Assembly (NCBI RefSeq): GCF_037975245.1
Contig: NC_092569.1
Location: forward strand, 36,950,168-37,014,167
Source of the DNA: Apostichopus japonicus
Taxonomy: Eukaryota > Echinodermata > Holothuroidea > Aspidochirotida > Stichopodidae
Length of the DNA stretch: 64,000 nucleotides
Direction of reading: 5' to 3'
A model generated the notes under the pieces. The model was not told where the DNA came from. It worked only from the letters and a program-made list of their open reading frames with translations, and ran no database searches. The position numbers were made by a program, and so were the translations under genes. This document shows, one piece after another, positions 26,101 to 35,195 of the stretch (position 1 is the first letter of the stretch; every line of letters begins with the position of its first letter).

Positions 26101-28875
26101 GAGGGAATACTGCATGTCAACATCAACCAAGTGACTGAAAATATGTGCAATTTATGATCTCACACAAAGAGAGAAATTTAAGAATGTGACATGGTTAGAT
26201 CAAATTTAGCCAAGCACACCCAAAGCTTTTCAGTTGAGTGTGACAGCCACATAGATCAATAAATTGATAAGAAACTGCAATTGATGCTTACTGAGGGTAC
26301 ACGTTTGTATTAAAATCTAGTGATAAAACCATTCTTGCGAGTGATATTACGTTTAAGGAGAACTGGCAGGACAGCAGGGAGTTGAGCAAGGAACTTTCGG
26401 TAAACCGAACTGTTACAGTATATTCTCTATCCATTTAATTCCAAATCACCTCGATATTTTACTTCTGTGCATATACCTTTGATGCTTCATAATTTAACCG
26501 ATGGCTCTTGCAGATTTACATTAAAATAGTTACCAACAAAGGAAATCCATGTATACTTTTGTGTTCCAAAATTACCATGTGAAGATAAATGGCTTGAGAA
26601 CTAATTATCATCATTCAAACTACAGATACAATGAGTGGTTTAGAAGAAGCTGAAATGACTAAAATGAGGTAAAATAATTGCCTGTGCCATTCAAAGTAAG
26701 TACATAAACTCACTCTTAATTTGTTGACTGTTGCACCATTTTGTGTTTTTGTACAAACCGTTATAAATACTACAAATATTGTATCAATGATCTAAGAAAG
26801 AGATCTATTGTATGCTCTCAATTAAAGAGTTATTCAAATACAGAAAATCTTGGGTTCCTCAAAATTCAATGCTTAGAACTTTTTTGTAAGATGCATTATA
26901 GCTAAACAGAGATTGCTGGAATATACACAATATTTCAAATTACTTTATTTGACAGGAGAATGGTCCTGAGAGTTTTTAGACTTACTGATGGGGCACTTTT
27001 ACATCTTATTCTAACATCCTCCCACTGCTTCTCCAAATCTTCCAAAGAAAGCTTTTTCAAGGCATCTTCAAGACTGTCAGAAGTAATGTCTTGTTTCACT
27101 TTGTTGCCTTCTTTCTTCTTCTTTGGCTGGTTATTCTGGACCTGTTCTTTACTCTTGGAGTTGCTGGATTGGTTTCCTTTATTCTTATTAAAAGCAGTTG
27201 AATAAATGGTTTCTGTGTTTTCTAATGGTGCTGTAAATGTAATGATTCAGATCGAAAGTTAGTGAAGATTTTTCATTTAAGTAAAGCACCTTTGTAATAC
27301 TCAGTTTACCAAGCTTTCAAAGTTTTACTGCACAATAAATCTAATCATTGCAACTGTCTTCTGATGTAACATCTGCAAGGAGTGTATACCAGTGTATTGG
27401 TGAACAGGTACACAGGTTAAACCAACTATTGAGATATTCATTGTAAACTATATCCTTGGGAAACTACTCCAGATGAGACATTATAGAAATGCATAACTGT
27501 CATAACTTGTACTAAGTCATCACTTTGAATAGTTTCTTGCATAAAGATATAATGAAGTTCAAGTACAAGCCAAAACATGCATTCCATTATAAAGACACAC
27601 AAAGAGATGCCTATCATGACAACCTAAATCATCTTTTCCCATTGTTTCTAACTATATTATAATGTTGAGGCACTTCTTTTCCACTGTAATTAGACCCTTG
27701 AATGATCGATAGTCTCGCTTGTTCCCTTACCCTTTAAAAACTACATACAGTAGCCTAAGCATGTGTGCTCTTTGGCGAGGTTCCCGTATAAAGTAAAGGC
27801 TTCATAATTGACGCACCCTCGTTATTGACGCACCTTCATATATTACTAGCAACGATACAGCAGGCCACCTAAACTATTTGCAGTCAAGCAGAAGTACATA
27901 TTTCATGAGCTTGAATCCATTTCAGCTATTTGCTGGTTTTTACTGGTGTTTTTAAAGCTTTTAACACCCTCCCCCCAGTTTTGCACGTTTTTAGGGGCAT
28001 TTGGAAATTTGACACCCTAAAAATCACCAACATTACCTCAATATGATACCACTAATCTCTGGGACCTGACCTGTCTGAGCTTAGACTCTGAGGCTCAGAG
28101 CATAGCAAACAGCATCCAAAGTCGATGGATGTATACTAAGGCCTACACTACAGTTAGCTTATTAGGGGTATGAAAGAAGGCCGTGGCTATTCTTACGACT
28201 AGTCGTAACAATTATTTATAAACTATTCTTACGACAAAGGCAAATTCAGGCGCAGTAAAGTAAATAAAGCAACTGCGCATGTAGTAGGGGTAACCCTAAC
28301 CCTAAACATAACCCTAAACCTCAATCCTAACCCTTACCCTAACCGGAAATTATTGTTACTCCTCGTCGTAAAAATGGTACTCCTGGTCATGAAAATAGCA
28401 ACTGCGCATGCGTAGTCGGAAATTATTCTTACAACTAGCCACTTTGATGAAAGAACTTGACACGGCAGACATTTTGTGGTCAAATTCTGCTGATTTGTAC
28501 GGTGCATAGGCACAGAACCTTTAATATTTTGAGATCATTACATTCTGAGGAACTACACATATGAAAAACACATACAGTTGAGTGATTTGGATTTTTCCTT
28601 GATAGACATCGTTGATCAAATCCTTAAGTGCGTCAATTATGAGCCCTTCATGCTACCATCACATATCAACAGTGATGAAGACCGGTTTCGCGAAGCTCAT
28701 ATTGGCCAAGTACTATCGACAGCTTACAAGTTACAGTTACACTAAAGTTCTTACCAACATCTTCGACGATCGTGGCTTTTTGCTTGAAATTTTTACGAGC
28801 AGCCTTTTTATCGTTTGACGTTGCCTTCTTTTTATTCGTCACGGTTTCCCAAGTGGATGGAGGACCTGCCATCAT
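5021..28875 (-). CDS. TMEM214: TMEM214 gene, exons 1-12 (3' exons outside window)
   Basis: Twelve coding exons on the minus strand: 28875-28755, 27230-26986, 26035-25948, 21622-21491, 20976-20894, 16675-16570, 16230-16149, 10916-10815, 10635-10596, 9425-9324, 8462-8322 and 5134-5021. Each has AG/GT borders and all phases agree, giving 1356 nt = 452 codons with no stop. The product matches transmembrane protein 214: an N-terminal TWETVTNKKK segment, a Lys-rich linker, LWLGDIVGFL, AYRIYLQLLVKKHP, WGQIMLPM, GPSEFFPLLDVIF, SEFFPSYLTRLTKDCP, WRQMYVSHMAQSSILLKHL and ETIRAFSLTNEEL in family order. In mammals the protein is an ER membrane protein implicated in stress-induced caspase-4 activation. The family is about 690 residues as I recall, so roughly 230 residues, including the C-terminal membrane segments, lie beyond the left edge. 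Two adjacent ATGs (28875, 28872) are possible starts. Introns total over 22 kb, largely tandem arrays. Confidence 0.93.
5445..8280. repeat. 72-bp minisatellite, about 39 copies (TMEM214 intron 11)
   Basis: Units of 72 bp contain CTCCTGTTGTAAGACAAATG and CTACTAGTGTAGTTGTG. Variants (tgatgag/tgatgtg/tgttgtg, gtaag/gaaag, aactac/agctac) cluster, so divergence rises towards the right end, where some units lack about 13 bp. Bases 5135-5444 before it are unique intron with nothing recognised. Confidence 0.97.
8322..8462 (-). CDS. TMEM214: TMEM214 exon 11
   Basis: 141 nt, phase 0 both sides, with acceptor tctacag and donor ACG|gtgagt. It encodes LLKGLLYCLSTGSLCLSG WRQMYVSHMAQSSILL...KINST. A second long open frame over the same bases is a shadow; the in-phase frame is the conserved one. 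Confidence 0.93.
8796..9120 (-). mobile_element. 5'-truncated non-LTR retrotransposon (CR1/L2-like) 3' end
   Basis: On the minus strand, about 46 codons (9118-8979) read ...GRIRLPQLKTNRYLNSF... LAIKLYNSNLSR and stop, like the C-terminus of CR1/L2-type reverse transcriptase proteins. A 3' UTR follows with AATAAAG and a (TTAC)n tail at 8796-8810. The insertion interrupts a copy of the repeat downstream of exon 10, with similar AATAA-like sequence on both sides. Only the last 325 bp survive. Confidence 0.72.
9121..9323. repeat. About 82-bp repeat containing copies of the exon 10 splice donor
   Basis: Two and a half units share CTCAGAAGAATG, then CATACCTCAGC and ACATCTTATTTCTAAA. The last unit runs into the genuine exon 10 donor (minus GCTGAG|gtatgtt). 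A further partial copy at 8768-8795 is separated by the retrotransposon insertion. Confidence 0.75.
9324..9425 (-). CDS. TMEM214: TMEM214 exon 10
   Basis: 102 nt, phase 0 both sides, with acceptor gatacag and donor GAG|gtatgtt. It encodes NIAYGTDPSSSLSEFF... NYKAE. The donor region is repeated in the downstream intron, and the 32-bp array begins right behind the acceptor. Confidence 0.93.
9440..9940. repeat. 32-bp minisatellite, about 15 copies (TMEM214 intron 9)
   Basis: Units contain AGAAGAATAAGGAATGCATA and a CTTGTC end. The degenerate first unit starts within 10-20 bp of the exon 10 acceptor, so in the sense of the gene the array supplies pyrimidine-rich sequence just upstream of the splice site. 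Confidence 0.92.
10215..10590. repeat. About 115-125-bp repeat, three diverged copies
   Basis: Three copies contain CTCAGTACTTCAGCTTTAA and GGGATCTCTATCAGCAA followed by AAACTCCTGCAGTTATTA. Bases 9941-10214 of the same intron hold C-rich unique sequence with nothing recognised. Confidence 0.7.
10596..10635 (-). CDS. TMEM214: TMEM214 exon 9 (40-nt small exon)
   Basis: Only 40 nt: it completes a split Asn codon and adds 13 residues (LQKTLLKLYPKLK). Acceptor tttcag and donor AAG|gtaagc are both good, and the phase fits exons 8 and 10. Confidence 0.92.
10815..10916 (-). CDS. TMEM214: TMEM214 exon 8
   Basis: 102 nt, phase 2 in and phase 2 out, with acceptor cttccag and donor AAA|gtgagt. It encodes GKLDKQKANSVFGPSEFF... 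LPP. It lies 5.2 kb downstream of exon 7, across the 34-bp array. Confidence 0.93.
11076..15736. repeat. 34-bp minisatellite, about 137 copies, with higher-order structure (TMEM214 intron 7)
   Basis: The unit is CACTGTAGTAGGTCAGGAAC plus ATAGCTCAGTTAGT. Variant units (catttagt, ggccagg, cacgaac, ggtctgg) recur in blocks. The rare variants at 13846 and 14091 reappear exactly 816 bp later (14662, 14907), which is 24 units. Bases 15737-16148 after it are unique intron with nothing recognised. Confidence 0.97.
16149..16230 (-). CDS. TMEM214: TMEM214 exon 7
   Basis: 82 nt, phase 1 in and phase 2 out, with acceptor gttgcag and donor TGTG|gtatgtg. It encodes VWGQIMLPMMSHKMIAPF...LERIL. Confidence 0.93.
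16330..16515. repeat. 26-bp minisatellite, about 7 copies (TMEM214 intron 6)
   Basis: Units contain GTATTTACTGTTACATTACT followed by GTATGG, with scattered substitutions. Confidence 0.88.
16570..16675 (-). CDS. TMEM214: TMEM214 exon 6
   Basis: 106 nt, phase 0 in and phase 1 out, with acceptor acttttcag and donor CAAG|gtaacc. It encodes FKEMIKKRENERLPSF... LAGLQDPVTALQ, matching the conserved core of the family. Confidence 0.93.
17010..20840. repeat. 39-43-bp minisatellite family, about 95 copies in two subfamilies (TMEM214 intron 5)
   Basis: The main block (about 17010-19800) has units with AATGCTAAAACACAGACAGA and GGCCCCTATGCAGTACT, mostly 39-43 bp. The right block (about 19850-20830, and 17400-17570) has paired subunits of about 80 bp with CAGATGGCAGCCCCTACTGC. 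The 39-bp period keeps frames open, which explains the repetitive Met-Leu-Lys-His frames there. Bases 16676-17009 are AT-rich intron with nothing recognised. Confidence 0.95.
20894..20976 (-). CDS. TMEM214: TMEM214 exon 5
   Basis: 83 nt, phase 1 in and phase 0 out, with acceptor ttctgcag and donor CAC|gtaagt. It encodes QPVYAYRIYLQLLVKKHP...TNSCQH. The 39-bp array of intron 5 comes to within about 50 bp of its donor. Confidence 0.92.
21491..21622 (-). CDS. TMEM214: TMEM214 exon 4
   Basis: 132 nt, phase 1 in and phase 1 out, with acceptor tttacag and donor AAG|gtaaac. It encodes DYPCSILDAKLHSFLSS... MLKEFFDYCLNEMLNDLKK. Confidence 0.92.
21660..22160. repeat. Degenerate dispersed repeat (intron 3)
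   Basis: Words such as AACCAGGCTGAAG and GATGCATTCA recur at loose spacing, distantly resembling the array at 25330-25935 in the same intron. No gene is seen here. Confidence 0.45.
22260..24732. mobile_element. TIR element with TAA target duplication (PIF/Harbinger-like), 2473 bp
   Basis: The ends are inverted repeats: GGGAAGGCTCGC...ACCGGCGATGATCG at the left matches the reverse complement at 24691-24732, about 41 bp with one mismatch. TAA at 22257-22259 and 24733-24735 forms a 3-bp duplication, typical of PIF/Harbinger (TWA) insertion. No transposase frame is recognisable; internal open frames are under 100 codons. It is probably a non-autonomous or decayed copy. Confidence 0.75.
24750..25030. 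repeat. About 145-bp repeat, two copies
   Basis: Two copies share TGACCCCAAATGACC, CTTCCACCA, CTCAATATGGTACTTCTACA and GAGATATCGTGTTT. The second is followed by a short (CA)n run at about 25046-25065. Confidence 0.75.
25330..25935. repeat. 75-80-bp minisatellite, about 7-8 copies (TMEM214 intron 3)
   Basis: Units contain AACCAGAGTTGATACATAG, CCCTCTGTCTGTTTCAGAA and AACAAGGGTGAATATGCA. The array ends right next to the exon 3 donor. Confidence 0.9.
25948..26035 (-). CDS. TMEM214: TMEM214 exon 3
   Basis: 88 nt, phase 0 in and phase 1 out, with acceptor tatag and donor CAG|gtaag. It encodes LWLGDIVGFLSRKL... ending SSEPP. The upstream polypyrimidine tract is weak, but the phase fits both neighbours. 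Confidence 0.87.
26036..26985. other. Unique intron 2 of TMEM214
   Basis: AT-rich unique sequence. No repeat, RNA or coding signal was recognised. Confidence 0.6.
26986..27230 (-). CDS. TMEM214: TMEM214 exon 2
   Basis: 245 nt with acceptor tttacag and donor TCA|gtaag. It completes the split Ala codon from exon 1, then encodes 81 residues: a low-complexity Ser/Asn/Lys linker (QPKKKKEGNK) followed by SLEDALKKLSLEDLEKQW, a predicted helix. Confidence 0.9.
28160..28445. repeat. Foldback-like repeat with internal telomere-like tract
   Basis: Inverted pieces (GGCTATTCTTACGACTAG at the left, TTATTCTTACAACTAGCC at the right) flank a core that contains CTGCGCATG twice. Between them, 28289-28340 reads as degenerate CCCTAA repeats (TAACCCTAACCC). 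The rest of intron 1 (27231-28159, 28446-28754) holds nothing recognised. Confidence 0.55.
28755..28875 (-). CDS. TMEM214: TMEM214 exon 1 (start)
   Basis: Encodes 40 residues plus one base, starting Met-Met-Ala-Gly; the second ATG has A at -3 and G at +4. The product is basic (KKKATSNDKKAARKNFKQK) with the family's W-E-x-V element near the start. The donor is G|gtaagaac, phase 1. Confidence 0.88.
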
Positions 28876-30880
28876 TACGAGAGATTGTTCACTACAGTCC
28901 GGGTTAGCAATTATCAGGCTATGATTTGAGTATCACGTAAGTATATGCACCGTCGACATCCGGAAAGGCTCAACAGATGCTATGTACACGTTACCATACA
29001 GCAACACACAGGCTATATGACCTGTTATCACGATGCTAGATGTATGAACTGCTCATTCGCGAGTTCCTGCTAGCAGGAGGATCTAAAATACATACAATAC
29101 CATACTGTACAACTTAGAAACCTCATGAAAATGAGTAAAGTATGGAACGCCATTCGAGACACAAGCAAGGGTTTGCAAAACGAATGCCACGTATGAGTTT
29201 CCGTGTTGACGCATAATATGTTACGCGAGCTTCAGCTAGACTTTCGGGTGGGTTCTTTTCAAATAAATCGGGTATTTTAAACCTAATATATTGATAATTT
29301 GTGTATAATTGAAGCTTGCTGAGGAGGTCGATAGGAATTTTTTAAACATGAAAGACGTTACCGCAGTACGCAATGACTGGTGCAGCAGCGAATAAGTATA
29401 GGGCTACGCGAAACGAAATAGCGACGATCGGTGACCAAACACAAAAGCGACAACTACCTAAATCAAATTGGCAAAATTCTGTGAAAATTTCAAAACAAAA
29501 TATCTGACCAAAGAGCTATAAATATAGAAAAAAGCAAATGATCGAAAAGTCGGACACTAACACTGGGTGATGGTCACCATCTTCTCCTCAAGAAGGATTC
29601 CGGAAAAGGACGAACTCATTCTTGAACAATGCTGCAGTTAGTCAACTCTGCGTCACAATATTCTATTACATTCGCTACCCAATAGTTTGTATCCTCATCA
29701 ACGCGGAATTTCTGATACGCAGTATGTTCTATACATATGTGGATGCCCAATATACCATGCATTATGAAACATGTGGTTTCTAGTGGGGGTTACAGGTCAA
29801 CACACGTCATCAGAGTTCAAAGTTAGAAATTTTTTGACGTTTCCATTTTTCCTCTCTCACTATATATACTATATATAGTATATCATTACGCGTTGTGTGT
29901 GTGTGGACGCCTTAAACAGTTGTACAATTGTGCTATGAAACCAACTGTGGCTGGTCTTGAACTTGACCGAGTCGTCGGGAAACATGACGCATTTCGGTAT
30001 TAGACCAGGATCTATATGCGAACTGCACTAGACATATTTCTTTCTATGCAACACTGCCATCCAGAGATAAAATGTTATACACCCCGACTTGAATGCTAAT
30101 TGTTACCCCACACCTAGTACCGTAACTCATACAATGAATCCGCATGCGATTTGAGAATTGAGCACATTTCCTGTGAATATCATGTAGTGGATTCAAGGGC
30201 GTATCATTGCCGGGGGGGGGCGGACGCATGAAAACGCACGCCCCACAACCCTACGCCCACCCCTCTAATCGCTTCCCGATGAGTTACGAAACTTAATTAA
30301 TGACCTTCGCCCGTAGTACCAAGACTTTGACAAAATCCGGCAACACACCACTTCATCGATAACAAGTGATCGGGTTGTGTTTTAGTGACGTCTAGAGGTC
30401 GTGCATTGACCTACATGGAGTGTGACCACTCCCGATTTTGCAATTTCCAAAGATCAGGCCCGAAAAATCCCAAGAAATCCCAAAGACACTGTACTGTATG
30501 GATACCTAGCGATAATTATAGGGATGAAAATCCCAAGATCTTCCCTAAACTGAAGGCAAATAGAGAATCGAAGCCTTCAGTGTGTAATGAACTTAAAACT
30601 GTGCGACTTTCGAAATGAAAAGAATGTGGGGCATTGCCAATAAACAGAAAAAAAGTTACCGTATTTATTTCAGTCTCATTCAATTATTCGAATTTGTAAA
30701 GCAAACAGCAGATATCACATCATATATCAGTGAGCATGAAAATGGCGTTCCAGGATGAGCAGCTTCCAAACTGTCTATGTGTGTAGTGTTCGGTTTCGGA
30801 AATATCTGGTATTTTTTAATTTCCTTCAACGAAGTTTTATAGTAGCCGTTATAAGAGATTTTAATATTTGTACACCAATA
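28876..30880. other. Upstream of TMEM214; no gene recognised
   Basis: This must contain the TMEM214 promoter and 5' UTR, but no clear core promoter element could be assigned. A short palindrome of TATATA words is at about 29865-29884. No coding signal was found on either strand. Confidence 0.5.
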
Positions 30881-30883
30881 CCG

Positions 30884-31615
30884 GGGCACAGATCCTGGCG
30901 GGGACAGCGGGCCGCGTCCCCTCCAACTTTGTCAGTGGCGGGGACATGATATACCGTGTCCCCACCAAGTTGTCTTGACCAAACGTTGCATTTAAAATTC
31001 CCCTGTATTGAACTTTGGCGCAGTTTGATCCAGCATCGTGCAATGACATGCTATAAAAGAAGAGAATTATTGCTATTGACACTGTTAAGCGTGACTTCTC
31101 CTCTGCAGTATTAACACATCCAATCATGTGAAACATAATCTATACACGAGACTGGTAAATTGTGGTCAGCAAAACGGACTGAGTGCGAACAAAACAATCG
31201 TTAACAACTCACACTATGTGTTGCAAATTTGAGATAGCTTCACGTCCAGTTCTCATTTTATTATATTTATCCACAGTTGTTAAATATAGGACGGAAATCG
31301 CATTTGCGGCAGTCTATAATTGTTTTCTGGGAGAGGACCCCAGACCCATCGTATGCAAAAGTCTACTTGGATTATTTGTCCCCAGGTTTTTCATTTTTCT
31401 GCAGACGCCCATGTATTTCCCCAAACTAAATTTCTAATCCATGAGATCTTAAACACAAGGAGGTTTGGGAGCATCATTGGGTCTGGGAAGTGTTATTTCC
31501 GGCGATCTGGGAGGTATCATTGTACGCCACGCGCGAACCAATGGTCGCGCTCCGCTTAGATAGTATCAGAGAACAGAAACGCGTCCCCACCATTATCTAA
31601 GACTGATCTGTGCCC
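30884..31615. mobile_element. Possible TIR element (about 730 bp), weak
   Basis: GGGCACAGATC at the left and its reverse complement GATCTGTGCCC at the right face inward, with C/G-rich GGGGAC words near both ends. No target duplication could be seen. It contains the motif GCTCCGCTTAGATAGTA at about 31549-31565, shared with 47330-47345. Confidence 0.35.
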
Positions 31616-31839
31616 ATGCAGCAATAAATTAACTGTGTCTGAATTTTCTGAATTTTTTGTGTCTGAAAATTCCCTGACCAACATTCTTAAATATACTTAC
31701 CTCTACTCGTGCAATTTTGACCGGTCTGTTACTGTTAGGGGTTGAAGGGTTTTTCCCTATCTTGGTTGTCCATAGATGAAATTGTGTGCAACATTCACGG
31801 GAAAAAGACACGCATTTAAGTTATCGTAAGCACAGTCCT

Positions 31840-32760
31840 TGGATGTTTACGTCTTGCTTACGGTCACCTTAAACATCGGAAACCCGTACATTTTGGAACA
31901 ACGCGTTTACGATGTGTTTACGCACCCGTAAACATTGTAAACACGGAACAACAGATTTCCGTTACGTTTATGACAACTTACATATCGGAAGTTAATAATT
32001 ACTTTCGTATTTATTAAAACTTATTTCTTCTACACGTTTACGTTGACCTTAATCTCGCCACGAAGAAATTTACGACAGGATTACGATTATCTTACACATC
32101 GGAAACTCGGAGCATAGATTCAACGCGTTTACAACAAACTTACGCCAAACTTAAGCATGACGTTAACGTTGATTGTTCCATGAAATAAAACACTGGACAC
32201 AATTCTCATGTCAATCTTTCCGATAATGATATTACCCTGTGACTGCATCTCATGAACAAAATTTCAACATTTACGTTGGCTGAAACGAGTGCAGTTAAAA
32301 ATTTACTGTATATTTACAATTAACTTACAAATACCCAAATACGTTCATTTCAGCGTTTACGTATTGATTACGAAATCCTTAAACGTCAAGTTTAAGTTAT
32401 TTTCGTTCACCTGAAACAGGCACAGTACGGCATGTTTAGGATATACACGTCGGAAATTCCGAAGCATGCACACCACGGGATTACAGCATGATTACACCAA
32501 CTTACGCATTGCGTTTACGTTGAATGTAATCTCCACTGAATTCGGAATTTACGGGAAGATTAAGATTCACTTATGCGTCGGAAATTCCAGAGCATACACA
32601 TACCACGAGTGTCAGTACAGCATGATTACATCAACATCGCTTACGTTGACTCAATAAAGATTCGGAATTTAAGAGATGATTAATATTAACTTAAGCGTCG
32701 GAAATTTCAAAAAATACACAGAACGTGATTACGGTATGATTACAACGCCCATATACGTCA
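31840..32760. repeat. Degenerate 120-130-bp repeat rich in GTTTACG/TTACG
   Basis: Units share CGTCGGAAATTCC, GATTACAGCATGATTACA and CGTTTACGTTGA. Anchors fall at about 32449, 32577 and 32697; earlier copies are more diverged. The word TTACG occurs far more often than expected for AT-rich DNA. Confidence 0.65.
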
Positions 32761-32859
32761 CATTTAATTTATACCGACGGGTAATTTTTACCGAGACAAT
32801 CATCTGCCTATTCGGTTCATTATATGTTCGTCTGTAATTATAGCATGCTAAAGTACTTG

Positions 32860-33060
32860 CTAGAAGTTTTCAAAAAGGGAAGTTTTTAACTCTTCCAAAG
32901 TGTTCTCTTGAAATTCTAGTAAATGGACATACAAGATGACTGAATGTCCAGTGATGTAAATTTCCTTCAGGGTGCACGTGGTAATATAAAAAAGTTAAAG
33001 GATTTGACCAAAGATGACCATATTTGAATATCTGATATTGTTCTAATATAGCATATATCT
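32860..33060. repeat. Dispersed repeat, copy in + sense
   Basis: Contains ...AAAGTGTTCTC, GATGACTGAATG, TTTCCTTCAGGGTG and GACCATATTTGAATA. Related copies are at 34560-34740 (same sense) and 35640-35870 and 38370-38590 (opposite sense). Confidence 0.6.
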
Positions 33061-33142
33061 TTCAATGTGAATGTGCATGGCTTGCACATACATACAACCA
33101 TATGTACCTCACAATGTATTTCTCATACTTTGTTCAGTTATA

Positions 33143-33311
<169 letters not shown>

Positions 33312-33818
33312 GCCGTCAAACCAACAAAACTCCTCAAGCTAATTCTATGAGAGTGTCAGCAAAGTTCCTCGTGGTTGCTCATTTTGGTAAGTTACGTAAT
33401 TCACGTTGCGGGTCCTCGATCATAATACCTCAACAAACAGCTCACCATCAAAAAGAATTAAGTTTGGCGCTATGGCATGGCTGATCGATATTCTTATCCC
33501 TACCGCTGGAATCATGAGAAAACAGATGAGAAGACACATACACGGGTCTCTTCATCTGTCTGTCTAACTTTTTTATGTATAATTATTTATGTGTTAAAGT
33601 AAGTTGGCCTGACGTTTTTTATTATTTATTATTATTATTATTTATGTCCGATTAGTATGGTACGTGTTTGGTTTATCTGCTTCTTGATGCATATGCAGAT
33701 ACAACAATGAAAATACACGATACGGCCTGCCTTATACTGTATCAAACAGAACAGTGCATGCAATTGGTTTGTTGTAGAGAATTTGTGAAACCGCAATGAA
33801 CAACCCTCATCTGTTGAT

Positions 33819-34024
33819 CAGGGAGGTGATATTTTGGACCTCCCTGAACAGTCGCTGTTCATCCTCCAATCAAACGACAGCAAAACTAGCATGAAAAAAA
33901 CGCGCTTGTTTTCAAACGCGGTCAAAGCTGCTTACATGACAACAGGAGGGTTAATAATATGACCGCGAATAGCGTACGAAATGTATGGCTGACTAATACC
34001 AGGGAGTTGCATAACAACTCCCTG
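33819..34024. mobile_element. Possible 206-bp MITE bounded by CAGGGAG termini
   Basis: It starts CAGGGAGGTG and ends CAACTCCCTG. Each end itself is part of a small hairpin (33819-33846 and 34000-34024), and a third CAGGGAGTTG lies at 34269. No clear target duplication is visible. Confidence 0.35.
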
Positions 34025-34559
34025 CTGATACTATTTACGTTTGAAAGTAATAGTATACTCTTACTGAATTAACGTCTGCTTTCTTATTGTTCTTTGTTTT
34101 CTTTTCACACGGGGAGGTTGTTTTCTCCTTTGATAATTTTCGCACACGTATCAGCGTTTGCTATACATTCTCTTACACCCCATTAAGGGAGTGTATGAAC
34201 TTGAAAATTTCCAAAAGGATGGCGATCCTCCTGCGTTAATGTGCTTCCTAGCCAATTACTAGTTAAATCAGGGAGTTGTAACTCACCTGTTAAACAATCT
34301 GGCTATAGGTCGGGTCGTGAGCATGAAATGATGGGTTAATGCCTAGAAAGCCACAGTTTTAGGGTAACATTAACAGCTCATATGTATAACACTGCTACCA
34401 TTATGTGCACATGTATATAACACACTTATAGGGCGGTGATCCATGAAAACATAACTTCAAAGCTAATACTTGCCCGTTGAGCAATTTGTCGGTGGCTAAA
34501 TGGATGAAAGGTAGTCTGCATATGCCACAAATTATAGCACCCATATATAGCTGCAAGAA

Positions 34560-34740
34560 GTTTACAAAAATTACCTTCCAGGAGGTCTTTACTTTCCAAA
34601 TTGTTCTCATACTTTCTAAATTAAAGACATAAAATGACTGAATGTTAATTTCCTCAAGGGTGGTAATATAAATACAATATATATATTTTTTGTATCAAAG
34701 GTGACCATATTTGAATACCTGGTATATTAGGGGCCAAAAC
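34560..34740. repeat. Dispersed repeat, second + copy
   Basis: Matches 32860-33060: TTCCAAATTGTTCTCA, AAAATGACTGAATG, TTTCCTCAAGGGTGG and GTGACCATATTTGAATA. Flanking stretches (34025-34559 and 34741-35195) hold nothing recognised. Confidence 0.6.
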
Positions 34741-35195
34741 AGCAAACCTTTGGAGCGGGATATACTGGTTTTGTATTGCGGTGTAAAATCTAAACAATTG
34801 CAAGTAAAAGATTCAAAGTAAAGAACATACTTTACCAAACACCTTTTACGAGGTACAAAGTATATATTTATAAATTTGTAGTTAAGACGGTGCACTCTTT
34901 ACTGCAGGAATGCCACAACTTAATAAAGATTTTGCTCTCCCTTTCCTCTCTCATTCATTGCTGCAAATGTTTCTGTTGCAGCGATAGAAAGCAAGTGTAA
35001 ATAAATGACACATGTTGACGCCAAAAATGTGTTCCACGTTCATTTCTATTGAAAATTTTCTATTGTAGATAATGTTATTGAACTCTGAATTCAAACATGG
35101 AAACGTTTTACAAACATTCACCTCAAAATTAGTGGAACAATGCCACGAAGATTAATATATAGAATGAAAAACAACTTGTAGGTAGGGCCTATTGC

